Positions 15,187 to 23,283 of a stretch of DNA of 24,054 nt are shown piece after piece. This DNA comes from Bacteroidales bacterium (GTDB lineage: Bacteria; Bacteroidota; Bacteroidia; Bacteroidales; Muribaculaceae), in assembly GCA_019415705.1 (NCBI GenBank), contig DXYS01000073.1:252-24305 (forward strand). Reading direction: 5' to 3'. Position 1 is the stretch's first letter. Each line of letters begins with the position of its first letter. A program made the translations under genes and the position numbers. The notes below the pieces were generated by a model. It worked only from the letters and a program-made list of their open reading frames with translations, did no database searches and was not told the DNA's origin.

Positions 15187-16146
15187 AGCGGCGGTCGGTT
15201 TGTGAGGTGCTGGCGAGCGGTCGACAGCCTTGCGCAGACGGCGTATGTGTTCGGGACCGGTGCCGCAGCAGCCTCCGACTATATTAATTAGCCGCTCGTC
15301 TAACATTACACTGACAGCGTCGGCAAATTCAGCCGGCCCGACGGGATATCGGCCGTCACGGTCGGGGAGCCCCGCGTTGGGATAGACGATTGTACGGAAC
15401 GGCGAGCATGCGGCCAATTTGCGAAGCGGAGCCAAGAGCAAGGCCGGCCCCTCGCAGCAATTAAATCCGGCGGCAAGTGGACGTGCATCATCCACTGAGG
15501 CAAGAAACTCATCAACACTATGTCCCGATGGCATCAGTCCTGTTGTGGCCGACAGTGTGACAGACAACGTGTATGGCACGTCACGTCCACTCTCTGCGAT
15601 GGCCTGAGTCACGCCTTTTACGGACGCTCGGCCGCTGAGCATGTCATAAATGGTCTCTATCGCCAGCATATCGACCCCTCCGGCGATAAGAGCCGTGGCC
15701 TGACGTCGGAAGGTTTCAGTCAGCCGTGCGAATATCGTGTCGCGTTCGGCGCAATCTGCAATCTTGGATACTGCAATATGTGTCGGCCCGATGGCACCGG
15801 CCACAAATTTAGTCTCGCCGCGATGCTCTGTCATGTATCTGTCTGCCTCTTCGCGAGCGAGAGACGCTGCCGCCAAGTTCATCTCGTCCGCGCGGTCGGC
15901 CATGCCGTAAGCTCCCTGCGCTACGGTGGTGGCATTGAACGTGTTTGTCTCTATTATATCGGCTCCTGCCTCTAGATAGCTGCGATGGAGCTCGGCCACA
16001 GCTTCGGGAAGGCTGAGAGACAGCAGGTCGCAACTGGAGTCATGCGGGCAGAGATGACGCAGCCCGACGCCCGTCGAGCCGTCCATTACGAGCACCCGTT
16101 CGTCGATAGCCCGCTCCAATTTCGTTATTATGCTTGACTTTTGCAC
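15175..16146 (-). CDS. Stand-alone homocysteine S-methyltransferase domain protein
   Basis: A 323-aa zinc-dependent TIM-barrel methyltransferase equal to the N-terminal module of cobalamin-dependent methionine synthase. The start is GTG at 16146; an in-frame stop lies 15 nt upstream and the next downstream Met is too late. DGSTGVGLR (22-30) and EAGADIIETNTFNATT (59-74) match the MetH opening. Zinc ligands are Cys230 (AGFNCCEGP) and the Cys pair 293-294 (GGCCGTGPEH). The folate, cobalamin and activation modules are absent, so it either pairs with separately encoded modules or uses another donor such as S-methylmethionine. It precedes the MG2/plug gene by 46 nt with no clear functional link. 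Confidence 0.88.
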   Translation of the reverse strand: MQKSSIITKLERAIDERVLVMDGSTGVGLRHLCPHDSSCDLLSLSLPEAVAELHRSYLEAGADIIETNTFNATTVAQGAYGMADRADEMNLAAASLAREEADRYMTEHRGETKFVAGAIGPTHIAVSKIADCAERDTIFARLTETFRRQATALIAGGVDMLAIETIYDMLSGRASVKGVTQAIAESGRDVPYTLSVTLSATTGLMPSGHSVDEFLASVDDARPLAAGFNCCEGPALLLAPLRKLAACSPFRTIVYPNAGLPDRDGRYPVGPAEFADAVSVMLDERLINIVGGCCGTGPEHIRRLRKAVDRSPAPHKPTAALAQ

Positions 16147-16166
16147 GATACAGTCGTATTAGCTCT

Positions 16167-16174
16167 CAAATTTA
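16167..16174 (-). promoter_or_regulatory. Probable -7 box for the homocysteine methyltransferase gene
   Basis: TAAATTTG (16174-16167) is a perfect -7 box 20 nt upstream of the GTG start. No TTTG is found at the -33 distance. Confidence 0.5.
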
Positions 16175-16224
16175 GTCATTTATCGTACATTGTCACGATA
16201 TAAATGGATTTTATATTAAAAAAT

Positions 16225-16255
16225 GTTGTTTACTATTATTTAATCATTATATTTG
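16225..16255 (+). promoter_or_regulatory. Bacteroidota-type promoter for the 969-aa outer-membrane protein
   Basis: GTTG (16225-16228), a 19-nt spacer and TATATTTG (16248-16255) fit the -33/-7 consensus. The untranslated leader would be about 70 nt and contains a 7-codon ATG frame (16282-16305). Confidence 0.7.
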
Positions 16256-16333
16256 CAAAAATTTCAGCACATACAATTATCATGAAATCATTCTTTCACA
16301 CTTAGTTTTACAATCTATAATCTTTAAACATTT

Positions 16334-19243
16334 ATGTCAAGAAAAACTTTTGTTATGTTTGCGGCTCTGTTTGCCGCCGTGTTCGCGTTGTCAGCGCGTG
16401 ATGATGACAAGTTGACTTTATCCGGCCGTGTGAAGGAGGCCGCAGGCCGCAACGACCTCACCAACGCTTACGTGCTGCTGTATGATTCGGCCGGCAATGT
16501 CACCGACAGCATACGTGCCAACCGCGGCCGCACATGGCATAGCGGTGCCATCGACACATTATCTAATTTTTATTTCTCCGTGCCTAAGGTCGACTCAACA
16601 TACGTTTTCGATGTTGTGTGTGACGGTTACAAAACAGAGACTGTTACTTATCAGGTGTCTGACGTAGGCTCGCGTGAGGAGTGGCGTGAGATTCCGACGG
16701 TCTATCTTAACCGTGCGCCCCGTCAGCTTGACGAACTGACCGTGACGTCGACTAAAATCAAGTTCTATCACAAAGGCGATACGGTTGTCTATAATGCCGA
16801 TGCGTTTCAGCTTGCCGAGGGCTCTATGCTTGACGCTCTGATTGCACAGTTGCCCGGTGTCGAGCTTAGTGACAACGGCCAGATTAAAGTCAACGGCGAG
16901 TTTGTCGAGTCTCTGCTGCTCAACGGCAAGGAGTTTATGGACGGCAAGAACAATGTGATGCTTGACAACATCGCCGCATATACTGTCAAAAACGTTCAGG
17001 TTTATGAGGGGCAGACTCCCGAGGCAAAGCGCCAGAGAGACCTCACCGCACGCAAGGTGCTCACGATGGACGTCAAGCTCAAGAAAGAGTACAGCATGGG
17101 CTGGCTCGTTAATGCTCAGGCCGGTTACGGCACCGAAGACCGTTATCTGGCCAAGGCATTTGCGTCATGGTTTAACTCTACCACGCGTGTCAGCTTTGTC
17201 GGCAATGTCAATAACCTCAACGACTCGCGCAAGCCCGGACGCAACGACACATGGACTCCCGAACAGATGCCGTCAGGCAAAAAATCATACCGCATGGCGG
17301 GTCTTGACTACAATTATGAGGATGCAGACCAAAAAAAATCTGCCCGTGGTCAGGCGACCTTCGCGCAGAGCATCAATGACCGTTATCGTTCGACCGACCG
17401 TATAAACTTCCTGCCGGGCGGTGACACTTACGAGCGCTCATATTCAAGCAGCAAAGACCGCGAGCTGGCATTTGACACATATCACAGCGCTTATAACACG
17501 ATTAATGATTTCAACTTCGGAGCCGGCCTCTCGGGCTCATATTCGTATACTAAGAACTGGCAGTCTGATATCGCAGGCGTATTTGATGAGGAGCCTGAGG
17601 TCATGACATCCGAAATTCTCGAAGCAATATATTCCGACGGCACCGAATTGCTCGAGTCTGTAATCAACCGTCAGAAAAACCGTACTGACGGTTGGCATAA
17701 ATCTTACAGCGGCTCTATTTCTCCGAGCATAAGTTATAAAATACCAAAAACGTCCGATTATATCTCACTTCGTACGGGTGTGTCATATATGTCTGATAAA
17801 GAAGAGATATGGCGTGACTATAATGTCAATTACGGAGACAATACCACACCTGTCGTTCACCGTCGTCAGTTGCTTGACAATAAACCCAATCATACGCTTT
17901 CGCTGTACGGATCGTTGAGTTACAATGCTCGCGTAAAAGACGGTTACCTGTCGCTCGGCTACAGATTTAGTTACAGCGATCAGGTCAAGGACTCTTATAT
18001 GTATGCTCTCGAGAGTCTTGCCGATATGGGTATCTATGGTGTCGTGCCCGGTAATTATCTCGAAGCTCTCGACCCTGCCAACAGTTACACCTCGCGTCAG
18101 ATAAACGGGAAGCATGTCATTATGCCGACGGCAATGCTCAACCATAATTTTGAGAATAAGGACCGTCTGTTGCTATACCTCCGTCCGGAGTTGCAGATTA
18201 CCCACCGTAATTTCAGCTACTGGCGCGATAACCGCTCATATAATATGTCGAAGACCAGTACTGCGGTTTCGGTCGGCTCTATATGGGACGGCATGATTGA
18301 GTATCAGTTCGGTTTCAGTTCAGCCGAGAGCGGTCGTCCCTCGCCGCGCAACACTGTGCGCTACAGCTACCGCATCGAGCCCACGCTGCCCGATATGTTC
18401 GACATGATTGATGTGGTCAACGACGCCGACCCCCTCAATATCTACTACGGCAATCCCGACCTTAAGATACAGTATGCCCACCGTCATCTCGCGCGCTGGA
18501 GCTACTCGCCTCATTCGTATGCGTTTAACAATATACTCTATGTCGGCTATAACCACACGACCAACAGCCTTACGCGCGGTTATACCTATGACAGTGCTAC
18601 GGGCATCAGATATAACCGTATGTATAATGCGTCGGGCAACACACGCGCAGCCGTCACCAATGAGCTCCACTGGCAGTTCGGCTCAAAGAAGCAGTTCACG
18701 CTTTTCTCTGAGTCTGATGCCGCTTGGACTAAATATGCCGATATGATTGGTATTGATATGGAGGCTCCGGCCCTTTTCAAAGTGAAACAGCGCAGCCTTA
18801 ACCAGAAAGTCAGACTGACTTGGCAGTTTGCCCGTCAGAGCCTTACTGCACGCTGTGACTATACAAACCGCCACACGACATCTGACCGGCAGGATTTCAA
18901 TACTCTTAACGCCAATCATGTCAACTATGGCATCTCGGGTGTCTTCACGTTGCCGGCCGGTTTCGGCATCTCGACTGACTTTATGTGCTATACCCGCCGC
19001 GGCTACGGCTCTGCCGAGCTTGACACCACAGACCCGGTTTGGAACGCCCGTCTCACATACGCTCCGCAGCGCAACAAACACTGGGTGTTCATGGTCGACG
19101 GCTTTGATCTCCTCCACAAACTGTCGAACGTCAGCTATGCCGTCACTGCAACCGGACGCACGGTCACTTACACCAACGCTCTCCCGCGTTATGTTTTGTT
19201 CTCGGTGCAGTATCGTCTCAACATCCAGCCTAAGAAACGATAG
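16334..19243 (+). CDS. Outer-membrane beta-barrel / TonB-receptor-like protein
   Basis: A 969-aa outer-membrane protein of the CarboxypepD_reg plus OMP_b-brl_3 type. A signal peptide covers residues 1-21 (MSRKTFVMFAALFAAVFALS). Residues ~27-125 form a regulatory-like beta-sandwich, followed by LDELTVT (132-138), the family's linker before the plug. The plug spans ~140-250, with SMLDALIAQLPGVEL (164-178) and the typical VNGEFVESLLLNGKEFM segment (186-202). The rest is aromatic-rich alternating beta-strand sequence ending in VLFSVQYRLNIQPKKR, consistent with a barrel. No SusD-like partner is adjacent, so it is not a standard glycan-uptake pair. Substrate unknown. It ends at a strong terminator. 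Confidence 0.9.
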   Translation: MSRKTFVMFAALFAAVFALSARDDDKLTLSGRVKEAAGRNDLTNAYVLLYDSAGNVTDSIRANRGRTWHSGAIDTLSNFYFSVPKVDSTYVFDVVCDGYKTETVTYQVSDVGSREEWREIPTVYLNRAPRQLDELTVTSTKIKFYHKGDTVVYNADAFQLAEGSMLDALIAQLPGVELSDNGQIKVNGEFVESLLLNGKEFMDGKNNVMLDNIAAYTVKNVQVYEGQTPEAKRQRDLTARKVLTMDVKLKKEYSMGWLVNAQAGYGTEDRYLAKAFASWFNSTTRVSFVGNVNNLNDSRKPGRNDTWTPEQMPSGKKSYRMAGLDYNYEDADQKKSARGQATFAQSINDRYRSTDRINFLPGGDTYERSYSSSKDRELAFDTYHSAYNTINDFNFGAGLSGSYSYTKNWQSDIAGVFDEEPEVMTSEILEAIYSDGTELLESVINRQKNRTDGWHKSYSGSISPSISYKIPKTSDYISLRTGVSYMSDKEEIWRDYNVNYGDNTTPVVHRRQLLDNKPNHTLSLYGSLSYNARVKDGYLSLGYRFSYSDQVKDSYMYALESLADMGIYGVVPGNYLEALDPANSYTSRQINGKHVIMPTAMLNHNFENKDRLLLYLRPELQITHRNFSYWRDNRSYNMSKTSTAVSVGSIWDGMIEYQFGFSSAESGRPSPRNTVRYSYRIEPTLPDMFDMIDVVNDADPLNIYYGNPDLKIQYAHRHLARWSYSPHSYAFNNILYVGYNHTTNSLTRGYTYDSATGIRYNRMYNASGNTRAAVTNELHWQFGSKKQFTLFSESDAAWTKYADMIGIDMEAPALFKVKQRSLNQKVRLTWQFARQSLTARCDYTNRHTTSDRQDFNTLNANHVNYGISGVFTLPAGFGISTDFMCYTRRGYGSAELDTTDPVWNARLTYAPQRNKHWVFMVDGFDLLHKLSNVSYAVTATGRTVTYTNALPRYVLFSVQYRLNIQPKKR

Positions 19244-19277
19244 ACAGTTAACCGATATTTTTCGTAGCAAACTTTTT

Positions 19278-19320
19278 AATCGAAACGGCGATGTTTCATC
19301 GTCGTTTCGATTTATTTTGT
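19278..19320 (+). terminator. Strong Rho-independent terminator
   Basis: A 16-bp stem (19278-19293 with 19297-19312) contains one G-T wobble and closes a 3-nt TTT loop. A T-rich run (TTTATTTTG) follows. It is 34 nt past the stop codon of the 969-aa gene. Confidence 0.9.
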
Positions 19321-19327
19321 AGCTTTG
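19320..19327 (+). promoter_or_regulatory. Probable -7 box for the C10 peptidase gene
   Basis: TAGCTTTG matches TAnnTTTG and lies 33 nt before the start codon. The -33 position falls inside the descending arm of the upstream terminator hairpin, where there is no clean TTTG. Confidence 0.5.
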
Positions 19328-19360
19328 TAAACATATAGCTGTCATCAAAACGCTCTTGCC

Positions 19361-21334
19361 ATGTATAAAAGATTTATTGCACCGTTCGTAATATTTGCCG
19401 TCGCACAGACGGCCGGCGCTGCGGTGCTCACACCCGAGGCTGCACTGGCCCGTGCATTTGACGGTCAGACATCAGCAGTTAATAAAATCGTCCGCCAAAC
19501 CGACCCGCTGCGTCTCGCCATGACCTGCGAGGCCCGAGACCTCCCTGCAGTATATGTTTTCACCGGAGCTTCGTCAGGCCGGTTTTATGTGCTTTCGGCT
19601 GATGACCGCACTGAAGCCGTACTCGCTTACGGCGACCGTGCTTTTGACGGCGCCGGACGCATGCCGTCTGCCGCCAAGGCGTGGCTCGACGGATATGCCG
19701 CCCAGATTGCTTGGCTCCGTTCGGCTGAATCAGCAGCCGAGTCTTATGAGACTGCAAACGTCACAGACAGCCGCGCGCCCATCGCTCCGATGGTCTCGAC
19801 ATCGTGGTCGCAAGGCTCGCCTTATAATAACCTGTGTCCGACTAAAGGCTCATACCGCTGCCGCACCGGATGTGTGGCGACAGCCATGGCGCAGGTGTTG
19901 AAGTCGCATAACTATCCTGAGCGCGGCACCGGGACCCATTCCTATGAATGGAACGGACGCACGCTTAGCTTTGATTATTCCTCTACAACATTTGACTGGG
20001 CCGCGATGGCCGATGTATATGACGACAAATCCTCAGAGGCATCGCAAGCGGCCGTAGCTTCCCTGATGTCTGCCTGCGGTGTGTCGGTCGACATGGACTA
20101 CAATCCGGCGTCGAGCGGTGCGTTTGCCGACGAGATTCCGGCGGCATTCTACAAATATTTCACCTACGACCAAGGCGCAAGCGTCTTTTATCGCTATCTC
20201 TATGACAATTTTGGTACTACGGGCTGGGACGAGATGGTCTATGAGCAGCTTGCCGAAAACGGGCCGGTGATTTACTCGGGCTACGATAACTATGAAGGCC
20301 ATACATTCGTATGCGACGGCTATGACAAAGACGGCTATTTCCATATCAACTGGGGGTGGGGCGGCTTGTCTGACGGCTATTACCGCCTCTCGGCTTTGAC
20401 TCCGGCCGCGTCGTCGGGAGGATATGTCTATTCGCACAACATCGTTGCCAACATCCACCGTCCGGGTGAGGGACTTGACTACCCGCCGCTGAGCTGTGGC
20501 ACATCCCTCACGTCCCCCGCAACTTCTTTGCAACTCGGTGACGTTATGACTGTCAAAGGCGCTTTTACTGTAGGCTCGGCCAAAGCCTATGACATTACGC
20601 CGGGCGTGTGTCTGACAGCGGCCGACGGCAGTGTCACGTATCTTGCCGCGGCCTCAACGCTGACTCTGTCTGATTTTCAGAGCTATGACGGTTATGATGT
20701 TACGCTTCCGACATCGCTGCCTGAGGGCGATTATCGCGCCGAGGCTGTCTTCCGTGTCGGTGACGGAGTGTGGCGCAGAGTAGGCATGATGTCTGACTAC
20801 AGCCAGTATTTCACTCTGAGCGTCAATGGCCGAGATGTAACAGTCACGTCCGGACGACGTGCCGCTCTGACCGTTACAGACCATAGTTTTGCCGGCCCTG
20901 TTTATTCACGCTCTGAGTTTTTGATTCGGCTTAAACTCGCCAACGCGACAGGCTCGCGCTACTACGGACGCATCAATGTTTTCTTGGACAATCTCAGCGG
21001 TGAGCGCTTGGGCGTCGGTGACCCCCTGGTTGTCGATGTAGGGCCCGCTGATACCACCGATGTCGACTACCATGCGCTGTTCACGACGTGGTATAAATCT
21101 GTGCCCCCCGAGGGCCGCTATGTCTGCGGAGTGCTCGATTATCAGACCGGCGAAGTGCTGATGTCTGAAGAAGTAGACTTGCTGACCCGTGCCTCGGGCA
21201 TCGGCGACATCATAGTCGACATGCCGTCGTCTGACGACTCGGTCTACACTCTCGACGGTCAACGGGTTGATACAAGCCGCCCTGTCGCCCCGGGCATCTA
21301 CGTCACATCTCGCGGCAAATTTTTAGTGAGATAG
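19361..21334 (+). CDS. Secreted C10 family cysteine peptidase (streptopain-like)
   Basis: A 657-aa exported papain-like peptidase of the SpeB/interpain group. A signal peptide covers residues 1-20. Residues ~22-135 resemble the inhibitory propeptide of this family (FYVLSADDR at 75-83). The catalytic domain (~140-368) has Cys171 in RTGCVATAMAQVLKSHNYP, His314 in YEGHTFVCDGYD, and the HINWGWGG motif (328-335) with Asn330 and Trp331. Residues ~380-620 are beta-sandwich-like extensions. The last ~30 residues (VYTLDGQRVD, PGIYV, KFLVR) resemble the C-terminal tail used by type IX secretion or the related tail common in Prevotella-like secreted proteins. Likely extracellular or cell-surface proteolysis; SpeB-like maturation is inferred from the family. 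Confidence 0.92.
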   Translation: MYKRFIAPFVIFAVAQTAGAAVLTPEAALARAFDGQTSAVNKIVRQTDPLRLAMTCEARDLPAVYVFTGASSGRFYVLSADDRTEAVLAYGDRAFDGAGRMPSAAKAWLDGYAAQIAWLRSAESAAESYETANVTDSRAPIAPMVSTSWSQGSPYNNLCPTKGSYRCRTGCVATAMAQVLKSHNYPERGTGTHSYEWNGRTLSFDYSSTTFDWAAMADVYDDKSSEASQAAVASLMSACGVSVDMDYNPASSGAFADEIPAAFYKYFTYDQGASVFYRYLYDNFGTTGWDEMVYEQLAENGPVIYSGYDNYEGHTFVCDGYDKDGYFHINWGWGGLSDGYYRLSALTPAASSGGYVYSHNIVANIHRPGEGLDYPPLSCGTSLTSPATSLQLGDVMTVKGAFTVGSAKAYDITPGVCLTAADGSVTYLAAASTLTLSDFQSYDGYDVTLPTSLPEGDYRAEAVFRVGDGVWRRVGMMSDYSQYFTLSVNGRDVTVTSGRRAALTVTDHSFAGPVYSRSEFLIRLKLANATGSRYYGRINVFLDNLSGERLGVGDPLVVDVGPADTTDVDYHALFTTWYKSVPPEGRYVCGVLDYQTGEVLMSEEVDLLTRASGIGDIIVDMPSSDDSVYTLDGQRVDTSRPVAPGIYVTSRGKFLVR

Positions 21335-21344
21335 CGAGATATAA

Positions 21345-21422
21345 TTATTTTACGTCAGCACCGTCTTTGAGTGCCGGCACGAGCCATGCCATAATGCATA
21401 ATAAACAAAGGAGAATTGCCAT
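21345..21422 (-). CDS. Possible 25-aa membrane micropeptide
   Basis: An ATG at 21422 opens 25 codons ending in TAA. Residues 2-18 form one hydrophobic segment (AILLCLLCIMAWLVPAL) with two cysteines, and the tail is polar and charged (KDGADVK), the layout of a single-pass membrane peptide. A perfect TACATTTG -7 box (21479-21472) lies 50 nt upstream. It lies 118 nt downstream of the polyferredoxin gene on the same strand. Its size and the lack of a clear ribosome-binding site keep this tentative. Confidence 0.45.
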   Translation of the reverse strand: MAILLCLLCIMAWLVPALKDGADVK

Positions 21423-21471
21423 CGCTTACATTTTTTAGTGTTACTGGGAAAGTCACTATGGCTTTCACCGA

Positions 21472-21479
21472 CAAATGTA
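21472..21479 (-). promoter_or_regulatory. -7 box upstream of the micropeptide frame
   Basis: TACATTTG matches TAnnTTTG. No TTTG lies at -33. The ~45-nt leader contains a short GAAAG/CTTTC inverted repeat. Confidence 0.4.
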
Positions 21480-21540
21480 TAACGACGCTTGGGCGGTGAT
21501 TTTGCACAGATCGCTTAAATTATGTTAGCGCTATGTATTT

Positions 21541-22233
21541 TTACGCCAAATTACATGCGCTCATCTCGGGAACTTTTAGAGGGCAGCCTTTGACACAGCG
21601 GCCGCATTTTATACAGTCAGGATGCAGCAGACCCTCGGCCTCGGCGCGGCTCTCGTATGGTTTGAGCTGCATGGGACAGACGGCCGAACACAGTTTGCAC
21701 TTTGTCGTGCAGCGTTCGCTGACCGTTATGCGACGGTAGCCGGCGGGCAGTTTGCCGCTGCGTGGTGTGACCCACGACGAGAGCGTGCCCATCGGACAGA
21801 ACGAACACCATGTGCGCGGAGCATAGATAAACGAGAGCACCACACCGACGATGGTAGTCACGAGGATGATGGTCCAGAACACACGCCCCATAGCGTCCCA
21901 ATCGCCCCGGGCGCGATACATCTGCACGCCGAACATAGTGAAGATAAAGCATACCATGAAGATGCGCCAGCCACGTTTGCGCACAAAGGCCGGAATCGGT
22001 CTGTGTGGCGAATACTTGGCTAACAAACGGTCATACATACTGCCGCGCGGACATGCGTTGCCGCACCACCAGCGGCCCCGTCGCACAGCAAATGCCACCG
22101 GGGCTATCATGCAGATGATTGCAAGAAAACCTATTACGGGATAGAAATATCCGACGGCGAGGTATACGGCCAATATCCAATATAGCGGATAACCTTTTAT
22201 CTGTAATGCTCTGTAAAATCTTTTCGTTGCCAT
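21541..22233 (-). CDS. Membrane polyferredoxin (4Fe-4S, NapH/CcoG-like)
   Basis: A 230-aa membrane iron-sulfur protein when started at the ATG at 22233 (MATKRFYRALQIKGYPLYW); an earlier in-frame ATG (22299) precedes the promoter and is rejected. Hydrophobic segments are at ~18-50, ~90-103 and ~117-138. Between and after them are WCGNACP (Cys57, Cys61) and WCSFCPMG (Cys143, Cys146), the CxxxCP-type motifs of polyferredoxins. Two ferredoxin motifs follow: C-x3-C-x2-C-x3-CP at Cys175-186 and C-x2-C-x2-C-x3-CP at Cys207-217. It probably moves electrons at the cytoplasmic membrane. It lies downstream of the OxyR-like gene with its own promoter. The electron partner is unknown. Confidence 0.88.
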   Translation of the reverse strand: MATKRFYRALQIKGYPLYWILAVYLAVGYFYPVIGFLAIICMIAPVAFAVRRGRWWCGNACPRGSMYDRLLAKYSPHRPIPAFVRKRGWRIFMVCFIFTMFGVQMYRARGDWDAMGRVFWTIILVTTIVGVVLSFIYAPRTWCSFCPMGTLSSWVTPRSGKLPAGYRRITVSERCTTKCKLCSAVCPMQLKPYESRAEAEGLLHPDCIKCGRCVKGCPLKVPEMSACNLA

Positions 22234-22260
22234 GTGATTTGTTGTGTAATGATTCTCTGA

Positions 22261-22292
22261 CAAAATTACGCAATCATGGATATTGATACAAA
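22261..22292 (-). promoter_or_regulatory. Bacteroidota-type promoter for the polyferredoxin gene
   Basis: TTTG (22292-22289), a 20-nt spacer and TAATTTTG (22268-22261) match the consensus fully. The -7 box is 27 nt from the ATG at 22233, which supports that start. Confidence 0.7.
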
Positions 22293-22299
22293 CTATCAA
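22283..22299. promoter_or_regulatory. Palindrome over the polyferredoxin -33 box (candidate operator)
   Basis: TTGATA-CAAAC-TATCAA is a perfect 6-bp inverted repeat with a 5-nt centre. The -33 TTTG lies in that centre. It sits just after the 3' end of the LysR-type gene. It resembles a generic LysR-type dyad but does not match the ATAG-N7-CTAT spacing of E. coli OxyR sites. Confidence 0.45.
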
Positions 22300-22325
22300 A
22301 TAGATGTGATGTTCGTTTTTATCGA

Positions 22326-23252
22326 TTAAAGCACAATCGGAAACTTCCCGATTCTGCTGTCAAGCATGGCTGCAGGGATAATCGATTTTATTGCATCGGC
22401 AAGAATATTAAGCAAGCGTTCGCGCACAAAATTGCGATGTACTACAAATGCGATTTTGCGCGATGGCTCCGGATTTGTCAACATGCGCACATTTGCTCTC
22501 TGAGTATCGCTAAGCAATGGCAGATGCAGCTCGGGAATTATGGCATATCCGCCGTTTTCATCCACAATCCTTATAAGCGTTTCGGCACTCCCGGCCTCAT
22601 AGACTGCGCGTCGTCCGGCTCTGTAATCGCAGAAAGGGAAGACACTCCGGCCCGGGCAATAGCCCTCGCGGAGCACCCATACGCTATCGACCGGCAGGTG
22701 GTCGGTCTGCACTTCTATATTATCGTGAAAAGGCTCGTCAGGCGACACATAGGCCAGCAGACGCTCGCGGTAGACTGGTATCTCGAGCAGTTCGCTGTTG
22801 TTGAGCGGAGTTGCCAGAAGTGCCACATCCGTCTCTCCGCGCTCGAGTTGTGCTATTATGGCTGCTGCGCGTCCTTCCGCGACATGTGGCTCTATGTCCG
22901 GATGGTTGGTTGACAGATATTTGAGCATTTTAGGAAGCAGATAAGGTGCTACAGTCGCGCTGATACCCAACGAAATCTTGCCGACAGCCTCACCCTTGCG
23001 GGTGGCGACCAACTCCCTGACCTGTGCTGCATCAAACAGTACACGTTTTGCACGACTGATGATTTCCTCGCCGACCGACGTTGGGCTGACAGGGTGGCTG
23101 TTACGGTCAAAAATAGTGACATCAAGCTCAAGTTCCAGTTTCTGAACCAACGAAGACAAAGTCGATTGTGAGACGCCGCATGATTCGGCCGCCTTTGCAA
23201 AGTGACGATACTTATCCACCGCCACGATATATTCCATTTGCTGAAGAGTCAT
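22326..23252 (-). CDS. oxyR: OxyR-type LysR family redox regulator
   Basis: A 308-aa LysR-type regulator. The N-terminal winged helix-turn-helix spans residues 1-60 (HFAKAAESCGVSQSTLSSLV at 17-36), and the substrate-binding-like domain follows from ~90. REGYCPGRSVFPFCDYR holds Cys199 and Cys208 with eight residues between. That is the spacing, and even the numbering, of the peroxide-sensing disulfide of E. coli OxyR. YAIIPEL (236-242) is a further family match. It faces a ferredoxin gene across 97 nt and precedes a polyferredoxin gene. It probably senses peroxide or redox state and may control both neighbours. Because Bacteroidales can carry more than one OxyR-like paralogue, this need not be the main catalase regulator. 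Confidence 0.85.
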   Translation of the reverse strand: MTLQQMEYIVAVDKYRHFAKAAESCGVSQSTLSSLVQKLELELDVTIFDRNSHPVSPTSVGEEIISRAKRVLFDAAQVRELVATRKGEAVGKISLGISATVAPYLLPKMLKYLSTNHPDIEPHVAEGRAAAIIAQLERGETDVALLATPLNNSELLEIPVYRERLLAYVSPDEPFHDNIEVQTDHLPVDSVWVLREGYCPGRSVFPFCDYRAGRRAVYEAGSAETLIRIVDENGGYAIIPELHLPLLSDTQRANVRMLTNPEPSRKIAFVVHRNFVRERLLNILADAIKSIIPAAMLDSRIGKFPIVL

Positions 23253-23283
23253 GATGTGGTATTGTTGTTCGATAAATTAGATG

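Noticed and set aside
16147..16333. SAM or cobalamin riboswitch in front of the homocysteine methyltransferase gene
   Set aside because: The -7 box leaves only about a dozen leader nucleotides, too few for a riboswitch, and the other strand shows no such fold.
18683..19348. 221-codon minus-strand frame opposite the end of the 969-aa gene
   Set aside because: Antisense to the barrel region and crosses the terminator hairpin; no recognisable features.
16334..21334. SusC/SusD polysaccharide utilisation locus
   Set aside because: The 969-aa protein is of the OMP_b-brl_3 type, with no SusD-like lipoprotein or glycoside hydrolase nearby.
22234..22299. Upstream ATG of the polyferredoxin gene
   Set aside because: It precedes the consensus promoter at 22261-22292, so a transcript from that promoter would not contain it.
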